10,260 nt of DNA from Candidatus Sulfopaludibacter sp. SbA3 (GTDB lineage Bacteria > Acidobacteriota > Terriglobia > Bryobacterales > Bryobacteraceae). The position numbers and the translations under genes are program-made. Under the pieces are notes generated by a model, which was given only the letters and a program-made list of their open reading frames with translations, had not been told where the DNA came from and ran no database searches. The stretch's first letter is position 1, and every line of letters begins with the position of its first letter. Shown here in pieces: positions 1 through 7,416 of this stretch. The stretch covers positions 1 to 10,260 of the forward strand of contig CAMDKT010000160.1 in assembly GCA_945900935.1 (NCBI GenBank), given 5' to 3'.

Positions 1-324
1 CTTCCCGTCGGTGACGAACTCGAAATTCGCGTCTCCGTTGATCACCGCTGTCTTCCCGTACACCCGGATCTTCAGGTCGTTGATCTTGCCCGATGCGTAT
101 TTCTGCTTCCCGGAGCTCATCGATTTGATATAGCTCGCCTTCGTGTCCACGATACCGGTCGAGTGCAGATAATAGAGGTCCTCGGCGAGGACCTTTTCCA
201 AGAGAGGAAAATCGTTTTTGGTGATCCCGGCGAGCCAGTTCATCTCCGCCGCTTTCACATCATCGGCGTCGGCCGCAACCAGCGGCATCGCCACGAACAA
301 ACAAGCCAGCAATAAATTTCGCAT
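1..324 (-). CDS. Secreted NTF2-like (DUF4440/SnoaL-type) protein, 3' end outside window
   Basis: The frame is open from an ATG at 324 to the left edge: 108 codons, with the C-terminus missing. The first 18 or so residues (MRNLLLACLFVAMPLVAA) form a signal peptide with an Ala-x-Ala-like end, so the product is probably exported. The mature part begins with an amphipathic helix carrying a Trp (ADDVKAAEMNWLAGITKND). It continues with LYYLHSTG and a later strand stretch (KIRVYGKTAVINGD), the order typical of NTF2-fold DUF4440/SnoaL-like proteins. Such proteins are small cone-shaped barrels that bind or turn over small ligands, and their substrate cannot be told from sequence. The start is 11 bp after the stop of the decayed isomerase gene, with a GGTGG just upstream of the ATG, so it was probably the last gene of that transcript. 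The family call rests on pattern recognition only. Confidence 0.75.
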   Translation of the reverse strand, partial: MRNLLLACLFVAMPLVAADADDVKAAEMNWLAGITKNDFPLLEKVLAEDLYYLHSTGIVDTKASYIKSMSSGKQKYASGKINDLKIRVYGKTAVINGDANFEFVTDGK

Positions 325-334
325 GACCACCAGA

Positions 335-880
335 TTACCTCATGCCGTCCATTTGTCCAGATACCGCTTCCTCGAACTCCGTCCGGCGCGACCCTTCGTA
401 CGCAATGCCCACCCAGCCGCGATACCCCGCCGCGTCCACAACTCCCATCATCGGGGTCCCTGTCGATCGTCGTTTCGTTAAACCGGGCGTCAAAGTCATG
501 GCACTTGAACGAGACGCCCCCGTGGTTCTCGATGAGGACGCTGCTATTCCGGCCTTTGGCGTACTCGCAGAGCGCGGAAAAGCTATCCACGCAGCGGCTC
601 ACGAAGTCGTCGATCCCGGCGGCTGTTGTTGGCTGCTTCTCGCCACCCACTTGCGATGATTGTCAGCCGCGGCCATCCGCTGCGCCTTTTCGGTATGGCC
701 CATGAAGCCTTCGCCGTCACACGTAATCGGAAGTCGGTGCCTCCCACAACTGGTTCACGAACTCCATGCCCTCAATTCCGAACTGCTTCCGCGCGATCCG
801 TGGGAAATCCAGGTTTGTTATTAACCGGCTCTGAATAGGGCAGCCCGGCCCCAAGGCCAAATAATTTGCGACGATCAATG
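335..880 (-). pseudogene. Decayed sugar phosphate isomerase/epimerase (TIM-barrel, AP-endonuclease-2 family)
   Basis: Five fragments, in the correct order on the minus strand but in different frames, spell a broken enzyme of about 300 residues. (1) About 879-842 reads IDRRKLFGLGAG, like a twin-arginine N-terminus. (2) 815-717 reads NLDFPRIARKQFGIEGMEFV then NQLWEAPTSDYV and a stop. (3) 718 to about 642 reads DGEGFMGHTEKAQRMAAADN then HRKWV. (4) 650 to about 455 reads GGEKQPTTAAGIDDFVSRCV, then LIENHGG fused directly to VSFKCHDFD and NETTID. (5) 451-335 reads MMGVVDAAGYRGWVGIAYEG and ends QMDGMR before TAA. IENHGG, KCHDFD and YRGWVGIAYEG are hallmark stretches of these isomerases. The pieces total roughly 170-175 codons, so about 125 residues are missing, in part by clean internal deletions. 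Both frameshifts and deletions are present, which rules out simple sequencing error. The intact enzyme would isomerise or epimerise a sugar or sugar phosphate; this copy is not functional. It follows the HAD gene and precedes the NTF2-like gene on the same strand. Confidence 0.85.
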
Positions 881-889
881 CCTAATAGG

Positions 890-1518
890 CTACAGGGAAA
901 GCAGCTCGCGCGGGTGATCGATCCAGAAATCCGGCTCATAGGTCTGCATTTCGGCCTGATTGCCATATCCGTACCGCACCGCGCAAACCCGCACGCCGGC
1001 CGCCCTTCCGGCTGCCATGTCGGCGGTTGAATCTCCCACAAACAACACGTCCTCCGGCCCGACCGCAAACGTCTCCAGGCCTTTATAGATCACATCCGGC
1101 GCGGGCTTGGCAGGGAAGCCATCGGTGCCCTGCACATGTTCGAAATACGGCAGCAACCCGAACTTCTCCAGCACAATCCGCGTCGTTGGCGTCCCCTTCG
1201 TTGTGGCCGTTCCTTTGCGCCCTGGCAGCGCCGCGAGCATCTCCGGCACGCCATCGTAGGCGCGCGTATTTACATGGCCCCGCGCCCAATAAATCGTCCT
1301 GTACTGGGCGATCAGATCTTCCACGCCCGCGCCATCAATCCCCGGAACAACGTCTTCAAAAAGATCCGTCAGGTGCCGCCCGATGTAGGTCCGAAGCAGG
1401 GAGACAGGTTGCGCCGGATACCCGTTCCGGTCCAAGACTTCCAGGACCGAACCGGTGATATCCGGCGCTGAATCCGTCAACGTCCCATCGACGTCGAAGA
1501 GATAAACGGGAAATGGCA

Positions 1519-1519
<1 letters not shown>
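890..1519 (-). CDS. HAD-superfamily phosphatase, phosphoglycolate phosphatase-like
   Basis: 209 residues, a normal length for HAD subfamily IA phosphatases (Gph, PpaX and relatives). Motif I is DVDGT at residues 9-13, with the nucleophile and acid/base Asp pair. A helical cap lies at about 15-85. Motif II Thr lies in TATTKG near 105, the motif III Lys is in KPAPD at 138-142, and motif IV is GDSTAD at 162-167. All catalytic residues are therefore present, and the protein should be a soluble Mg-dependent phosphomonoesterase. Phosphoglycolate is the default guess, but the substrate within this family cannot be read from sequence. The ATG at 1519 overlaps the ftsH stop (TAATG), which indicates translational coupling and cotranscription with ftsH. 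The gene ends with TAG at 890-892, inside a small palindrome (GCCTA-A-TAGGC, 880-890), immediately before the pseudogene. Confidence 0.88.
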
Positions 1520-3432
<1,913 letters not shown>

Positions 3433-3457
3433 TGCTTCCTCAATTTGTAAGACGCCC

Positions 3458-3509
3458 TGACTGGTTGGATTGATTCATCAATTCACGCAATCGCGTACAA
3501 CACCAGTCA
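3458..3509 (-). promoter_or_regulatory. Structured tilS-ftsH intergenic element (potential three-way junction)
   Basis: An 8-bp inverted repeat, TGACTGGT (3458-3465) and ACCAGTCA (3502-3509), brackets 36 bases. Those bases hold two further hairpins: ATTGAT-TC-ATCAAT (3469-3482) and ACGC-AATC-GCGT (3485-3496). Read as leftward RNA, the closing stem begins at the tilS stop codon (TGA, 3509-3507) and the element ends about 18 nt before the ftsH Shine-Dalgarno. There is no following T-tract, so it is not a canonical terminator. It could be an RNA processing or stability element, or a control of ftsH translation. The structure is seen in the sequence; its function is inferred. Confidence 0.4.
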
Positions 3510-4829
3510 CTTAGAGGATACCGTATCGCAGCGATCCTTTTTGCAAAGCACCAGGAGGCACTCCTTGGTCGCGGGGCCCGCCGCCGCTCTGGCGACCGCT
3601 CCGAAGCGGTATATCCATATGATTCCATCACTATCTATAATCATCGGCCACGAATGCCGATCCCATGAGGGTACCCTCGCGCGCTCGAAAAATTCTTTCA
3701 CCAGCTTCGCCTCAAACCGGTCCCCGTGTCTCCATCCGCGCACTCGCAGCGGAGGCCGCAGCCGATCCCAATCCAAAGCCGTCGCTTCTTTTTCATTATC
3801 CCCCACCCACGCCCGGAATACGTACCCCATTTCCGTAAACTCCCCCGGCACCGCCATCTCCGCCAACTCGTCCGCCCTGCCACCGATCCGCACCCAGTCC
3901 ATAGACCGCTCGACGCGCCCTCCCGGCACTTCCACCGCTCCTTCTCCGCTTTCCCCAACGGCCAACTCCGCCACACGCTCAACGTGCCCGCGGTCCACTC
4001 GCCGCAAGCTGCCGAATACCTGCTCCAGCCCCAAACGCACGACGCGTGTTAACAGCGCCGGATGCAGTTCGGCCAGTTCGAGTCTGTCAATTACCAGCGC
4101 TCCCCGTTCCCGCCGTCCGCACTTCTCCAATACCGCCCCCGCCTCCCGCCGCCAATAGTCTTCGTCGGAGACCGCCAGCTCCGCCACGCGCTCCAATGCC
4201 GCCTCCACGTTCGCGTCCAACTCCCGCATTACCGGCAGCAACCGCGCCCGGACACGGTTACGCAAAAAGGCCTCGGAGAGATTCGACGCATCCTCCCGCC
4301 ATTCCATTCCCCGCGCCCGCAGCCAACCCCGGACTTCCTCGCGGCGCACGCCCAACAACGGTCGCACCAGCCCCTGCGCCGTTACCGGCAAAACCCCTCG
4401 CAGCCCTGTTGTGCCTGTCCCGCGCAGCAGCCGCATCAGAACCGTTTCCGCCTGATCGGAGGCTGTATGTCCGGTCGCGACTCTATCTACCACGCCCTCC
4501 GCAATGACCTGTCCAAAAAACGCCAGCCGCTCCCGGCGGCAGAACTGCTCCAGATTTCCTGCTACCGCGCCCATGCGGCGGTTGATGAACGGCAAGCCCA
4601 GAGCCCGGGCGAGCCCCTCCACGAACGACGCGTCCAGATCCGATTCCGAGGCGCGCAGTCCGTGGTTCACGTGCAAAACCGTCAATGGAACTGCGCCCCG
4701 TTCCAGCAGCGCATGGAGCAAAAAAACCGAATCCGCGCCCCCGGAAACGGCCACGCCAAGGCGCGTCCCAGTGGGGATCATGTTATAACGGGAGATCGTG
4801 TTCTCGATTCGGTCGAGCACTGGAATCAA
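3507..4829 (-). CDS. tilS: tRNA(Ile)-lysidine synthase
   Basis: 440 residues from a TTG at 4829. The enzyme uses ATP to attach lysine to C34 of the CAU-anticodon tRNA-Ile, converting it to an AUA reader, and is essential in most bacteria. The PP-loop SGGADS is at 29-34, HVNHGLR at 53-59, the TGHTASDQAETVLMRLLRGT stretch at 119-138, and the EDASN...RNRVRARLLP region at 179-199. All belong to the N-type ATP pyrophosphatase core. The middle region resembles the substrate-binding domain, and the C-terminal TilS domain has LRVRGWRHGDRF at 361-372. The start is uncertain. TTG 4829 gives the usual 28 or so residues before the PP-loop but has no clear Shine-Dalgarno; ATG at 4781 would give a 424-residue protein with the motif at 13-18. 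It is divergent from kdsC and heads the leftward ftsH operon. Confidence 0.95.
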   Translation of the reverse strand: MIPVLDRIENTISRYNMIPTGTRLGVAVSGGADSVFLLHALLERGAVPLTVLHVNHGLRASESDLDASFVEGLARALGLPFINRRMGAVAGNLEQFCRRERLAFFGQVIAEGVVDRVATGHTASDQAETVLMRLLRGTGTTGLRGVLPVTAQGLVRPLLGVRREEVRGWLRARGMEWREDASNLSEAFLRNRVRARLLPVMRELDANVEAALERVAELAVSDEDYWRREAGAVLEKCGRRERGALVIDRLELAELHPALLTRVVRLGLEQVFGSLRRVDRGHVERVAELAVGESGEGAVEVPGGRVERSMDWVRIGGRADELAEMAVPGEFTEMGYVFRAWVGDNEKEATALDWDRLRPPLRVRGWRHGDRFEAKLVKEFFERARVPSWDRHSWPMIIDSDGIIWIYRFGAVARAAAGPATKECLLVLCKKDRCDTVSSK

Positions 4830-4834
4830 TTGTA

Positions 4835-4840
4835 GAGGAG
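4835..4840 (+). promoter_or_regulatory. Shine-Dalgarno GAGGAG that decides the kdsC TTG start
   Basis: GAGGAG lies 9 nt before TTG 4850. It is the only good ribosome binding site near the conserved beginning of KdsC, and it sits in the 20-bp gap between the two divergent genes. Confidence 0.65.
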
Positions 4841-4849
4841 ACCCGCCGC

Positions 4850-5392
4850 TTGCGATTAGAAGAACGTGCCGCCAAGGTAAAACTGCTGTTAATGGACGTC
4901 GATGGCGTGATGACCGACGGCACGCTTTGGAACATCCCCGATGGCCAGGGAGGCTTCGCCGAAACCAAGGGATTCGACTCCCAGGACGGCATCGCGCTGC
5001 AATGGCTGAGCTGGAATGGGATCAAGACCGGCGTCATCAGCGGGCGTGTTTCGCCGGCCACCGAAATTCGCGCGAAACAGTGCAAAATGACGTATATCTA
5101 CCAGGGGCACATCGAGAAAATTCCGATCCTGGAAGAGATCGTCGCCGACGCCAAAATCTCTCCCGATGAGATCGCCTACATTGGCGATGACCTGACCGAT
5201 GTCGTTATCTTCCGCCGCGTCGGCCTGGCCATTGCGGTCAATAACGCGCGCCCCGAAGTGAAGGCGGCGGCCCATCACGTTACCGAGGCCAAGGGAGGGC
5301 AGGGAGCGGTTCGCGAAGCCGTGGAGATGATTCTCGCCGCCCAGGGACTGTGGGATGATATTCTCACTAAATACGAGGTTAAGCAGCGATGA
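4850..5392 (+). CDS. kdsC: 3-deoxy-D-manno-octulosonate 8-phosphate phosphatase (KdsC-like HAD)
   Basis: 180 residues from a TTG start, matching the usual 170-190 of KdsC. It is expected to dephosphorylate KDO-8-phosphate in LPS inner-core sugar synthesis, in the cytoplasm, as a capless tetrameric HAD phosphatase. Motif I is DVDGVMTDG at 16-24, motif II Ser lies in ISGR at 63-66, the motif III Lys is at about 90 (HIEKIPIL), and motif IV is GDDLTD at 112-117. The family-typical FDSQDGIALQWL and NNARPEVKAAAHHVT also appear. The frame stays open upstream to ATG 4685, but that extension lies over tilS in antisense and is basic and low-complexity, so the TTG with GAGGAG is preferred. A possible -10 (TATAAC, 4784-4789) lies inside tilS without an obvious -35. 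The next gene overlaps by ATGA. No other KDO genes (kdsA, kdsB, kdsD) are in the window, so the substrate is inferred from family alone. Confidence 0.88.
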   Translation: MRLEERAAKVKLLLMDVDGVMTDGTLWNIPDGQGGFAETKGFDSQDGIALQWLSWNGIKTGVISGRVSPATEIRAKQCKMTYIYQGHIEKIPILEEIVADAKISPDEIAYIGDDLTDVVIFRRVGLAIAVNNARPEVKAAAHHVTEAKGGQGAVREAVEMILAAQGLWDDILTKYEVKQR

Positions 5393-6054
5393 TTGACGAG
5401 ACCAGCGAACAGTCCGCTTTTGAAGTTACCGGCGACGCCGGGGCTGGATTTCTCCATCAGCTCACCGGGGTCATCGCCCGTCACGGCGGCGACATTACGA
5501 GCGTCCAAATTATGGAATCCCGCCCGGCGTCGCGCACTTATTTTGAGGTGGAAATGGCCGGTGACGCCACGCCGATGCTCGACGAACTTCGTGCGCTTCC
5601 GGTGGTCCAAGAAGTCCGGCTGGTGAATTCGATGCAGAAGATCTACGGCAAACGGATCATCATCATGGGGGGTGGAGCGCAAGTCGGGCAGGTTGCTATC
5701 GGGGCGATTTCCGAGGCTGATCGCCACAACATCCGCGGAGAGCACATCTCAATTGACACGATACCGCTGGTCGGCGAATCCGAGCTCGCCGAAGCTGTTC
5801 GCGCGGTGGCGCGGCTGCCGCGCGCGAAGGCGCTTGTGCTCGCGGGGTCGCTGATGGGCGGCGAGATTGAACAGGCCGTGCGCGACGTGCGCGCGCAGGG
5901 GCTGCTGGTCGTCAGCCTGAACATGGCGGGCAGCGTTCCGGGCGCGGCCGACCTCGTGGTCACCGATCCGGTACAGGCGGGCGTGATGACCGTTATGGCC
6001 ATCGCCGACACTGCCAAATTCAGCATCGATAAGCTAAAAAACCGCGTGTTTTAA
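5389..6054 (+). CDS. ACT-domain regulatory protein with DUF5612-like C-terminal domain
   Basis: 221 residues; the ATG overlaps the kdsC stop (ATGA), so translation is coupled. Residues about 8-82 form an ACT domain: strand FEVTGDAG, helix FLHQLTGVIARHGGDI, strand SVQIMESR, then FEVEMAG and a second helix. ACT domains usually bind amino acids or similar small ligands. The C-terminal part starts with IIIMGGGAQVGQVAIGAI (about 90-107) and includes RHNIRGEHISIDTIPLVGES, VARLPRAKALVLAGSLMGGE and VVTDPVQAGVMTVMAIADTA. From memory these blocks closely resemble an archaeal (methanogen) ACT protein family whose C-terminal domain is called DUF5612; this was not searched. There are no membrane segments or known catalytic motifs. 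A cytoplasmic ligand-sensing or regulatory role is likely, and coupling to a HAD phosphatase suggests it may modulate that enzyme. The TAA overlaps the stop codon of the convergent anti-sigma gene. Confidence 0.72.
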   Translation: MIDETSEQSAFEVTGDAGAGFLHQLTGVIARHGGDITSVQIMESRPASRTYFEVEMAGDATPMLDELRALPVVQEVRLVNSMQKIYGKRIIIMGGGAQVGQVAIGAISEADRHNIRGEHISIDTIPLVGESELAEAVRAVARLPRAKALVLAGSLMGGEIEQAVRDVRAQGLLVVSLNMAGSVPGAADLVVTDPVQAGVMTVMAIADTAKFSIDKLKNRVF

Positions 6055-6671
6055 CGCCGCGCCACAGCCAGGGAATACTCCCGCACCGTTTTGCCGGCCT
6101 TCTTCAGTCGAACCCAATACTGCCCGGCCTCCAGCCCCGCCGCGTGCCGCAACTCGGCCTTCCCTTCCACCAGCGCCACCGGGGTATCCGTGACCAATGC
6201 CCCATTGGCGCTCACAATCTGCGCCGTCGTTCCAGCCGCGTCAAGTCCGGTGACATCCAGGCGCAAATGCAGCGCATACCCTTCCAGCGCCGCCAGCGGG
6301 GGCGGGCCGCCGCGCATCGTCGCCAATTCCACTGTCCGCCACTCGCCAGGCGCCGCCGCGCGCCACGGCTGCCACGCTAGAACAGCCATCAGTATGACCA
6401 TCGCCCCAGCCAAGGCCGGCATACGCCCAGGCAGCCAATCCAATCGCAGCCACTGCCGCCATGCCGATTCCACTGGCGCCTCTTCCGCCACTTTCCCCGC
6501 TGCCTCGCGCATTAAGGCCGTAAACTCGGTGGCTTCATCCAGCCGCTCCTGGCAGCGGTCACAAATTAACAGATGTTCCTCGAACTCGCCCAACTCCGGT
6601 TCTACCAACCGGCCCATCGAAAAACGTTCGAGAATCTCTTCCTCCGGGTGCGTTTTCTTAAATTTGGTCAT
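6051..6671 (-). CDS. Membrane anti-sigma factor with zinc-finger (ZAS/zf-HC2) domain
   Basis: 206 residues from ATG 6671. The N-terminal cytoplasmic part carries the ZAS signature H33-x3-C37-x2-C40 (HLLICDRC), which binds zinc and packs against an ECF sigma factor. One transmembrane helix follows at about 85-101 (ALAGAMVILMAVLAW). The remaining roughly 105 residues should be outside the inner membrane, are predicted to be beta-rich, and end with GQYWVRLKKAGKTVREYSLA; this domain probably senses or contacts the activating signal. The ATG 6671 start is chosen for its AAGGAG 5 nt upstream; an in-frame ATG at 6749 would add 26 residues overlapping the sigma gene end and lacks support. It lies 64 bp after the sigma gene on the same strand, so the pair is a sigma/anti-sigma unit. 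Its stop overlaps that of the rightward ACT-domain gene. Confidence 0.88.
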   Translation of the reverse strand: MTKFKKTHPEEEILERFSMGRLVEPELGEFEEHLLICDRCQERLDEATEFTALMREAAGKVAEEAPVESAWRQWLRLDWLPGRMPALAGAMVILMAVLAWQPWRAAAPGEWRTVELATMRGGPPPLAALEGYALHLRLDVTGLDAAGTTAQIVSANGALVTDTPVALVEGKAELRHAAGLEAGQYWVRLKKAGKTVREYSLAVARR

Positions 6672-6676
6672 CCCAA

Positions 6677-6682
6677 CTCCTT
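6677..6682 (-). promoter_or_regulatory. Shine-Dalgarno AAGGAG of the anti-sigma gene
   Basis: AAGGAG lies 5 nt before ATG 6671 and directly after the last of three intergenic hairpins. It fixes the start codon. Confidence 0.8.
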
Positions 6683-6683
6683 G

Positions 6684-6735
6684 AAATGAAGTCGATTCAT
6701 TTGGAGGGTAGTCCTTTACCCTCACTAATATAGTG
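6684..6735 (-). promoter_or_regulatory. Three tandem hairpins between sigma and anti-sigma genes
   Basis: In transcription order: CACTA-ATA-TAGTG (6723-6735); GAGGGTA-GTCCTT-TACCCTC (6704-6723, 7-bp stem, 6-nt loop); AAATGAA-GTCGA-TTCATTT (6684-6702, 7-bp stem, 5-nt loop). The first begins directly after the sigma stop codon and the last ends 1 nt before the Shine-Dalgarno of the anti-sigma gene. There is no T-tract, so full termination is unlikely. An effect on mRNA processing or on the sigma:anti-sigma ratio is inferred. Confidence 0.45.
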
Positions 6736-7407
6736 TCAGGCGCCCGCACTTTTTCTCAAAATATTGTTTTCAGATGTATTCGGTTTTTCCAAACGCCGCC
6801 GCCCCAACTCGGCGAACCGCTGTTTCGCCCTCGATTTCAATAGACGGAATTGGGTGTCGTTCAACCCCATTTCCCGGCAAATCTGCTCTTGACACTGCTC
6901 GTAGAGGTAGAAACGGGTCAGAATCTCCCGGTCCCGACGCGAAATCGTCTGCAGTACCTCCTGCATGATCTCCATTTTTTGCCGGCGCAGCGTGTCGCGC
7001 TCCGGGTCGACGCGCTCGTCGGCCATCTGGAATCCGTCTTCCAGATCGGTCCGCTCTCTTCGCTCTTCCACCAATCGGTCAATATGGGTTGCCACGAGGC
7101 GCCGCACCACTGTTCGCACAAAGCCCATCAACCGGTCCGGCTCGCGCAACTCGCCGCGCTGGATCGCCCCCAATACGACCAAAAACGTATCGTGGACTTT
7201 GTCGTCGATCTCCTGCGCGCCTAATTGTCTCGACAGGTAGTACCGCACGCCACGGCCAAACGTCGTATAGAGTTTCGTCATCGCGTCCTGGTCGCCAGCC
7301 CGGATACTTTCCACCAGGCCCGCCCATTCTTTCTCTGCGACGCCTTCGGGATCCGCTGGTTCCGAATTCCCACTTGGGATTGTCTCATCAGGAATCGTCA
7401 ACATCAT
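6736..7407 (-). CDS. ECF-type RNA polymerase sigma factor
   Basis: 223 residues. Sigma region 2 spans about 43-112 (LYTTFGRGVRYYLSRQLG, then ID-DKVHDTFLVVL in the place of the usual DA-EDLVQ-TF, then GFVRTVVRRLVATHIDR). Sigma region 4 spans about 148-202, with ISRRDREILTRFYLYEQ followed by a helix-turn-helix (QEQICREMGLNDTQFRLLKS). Region 3 is missing, as in ECF sigmas, and the 120-147 linker is acidic and basic mixed. It should direct RNA polymerase to a small regulon when freed from the membrane anti-sigma factor encoded next. ATG 7407 and the adjacent ATG 7404 are both possible. The likely Shine-Dalgarno AAGGTGA overlaps the stop codon of the TPR-CHAT gene, and the two genes are separated by 9 bp, so the sigma factor is translated from the same transcript. 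Confidence 0.88.
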   Translation of the reverse strand: MMLTIPDETIPSGNSEPADPEGVAEKEWAGLVESIRAGDQDAMTKLYTTFGRGVRYYLSRQLGAQEIDDKVHDTFLVVLGAIQRGELREPDRLMGFVRTVVRRLVATHIDRLVEERRERTDLEDGFQMADERVDPERDTLRRQKMEIMQEVLQTISRRDREILTRFYLYEQCQEQICREMGLNDTQFRLLKSRAKQRFAELGRRRLEKPNTSENNILRKSAGA

Positions 7408-7416
7408 TGGGAAAAC

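Noticed and set aside
255..659. Open frames on both strands at 255-650 and 342-659
   Set aside because: The minus frame joins part of the isomerase relic to out-of-frame sequence and runs into the NTF2-like gene; the plus frame is its antisense. Neither is an intact gene.
4062..4835. 257-codon open frame on the plus strand over tilS
   Set aside because: It is antisense to tilS, low-complexity and basic, with no domain; a shadow frame.
4685..4849. Upstream ATG start for kdsC at 4685
   Set aside because: It would add 55 low-complexity residues over tilS; known KdsC proteins begin close to the DVDG motif, and GAGGAG supports TTG 4850.
6672..6749. Longer anti-sigma start at ATG 6749
   Set aside because: It would overlap the sigma gene end and translate through the hairpin region; ATG 6671 has a strong AAGGAG.
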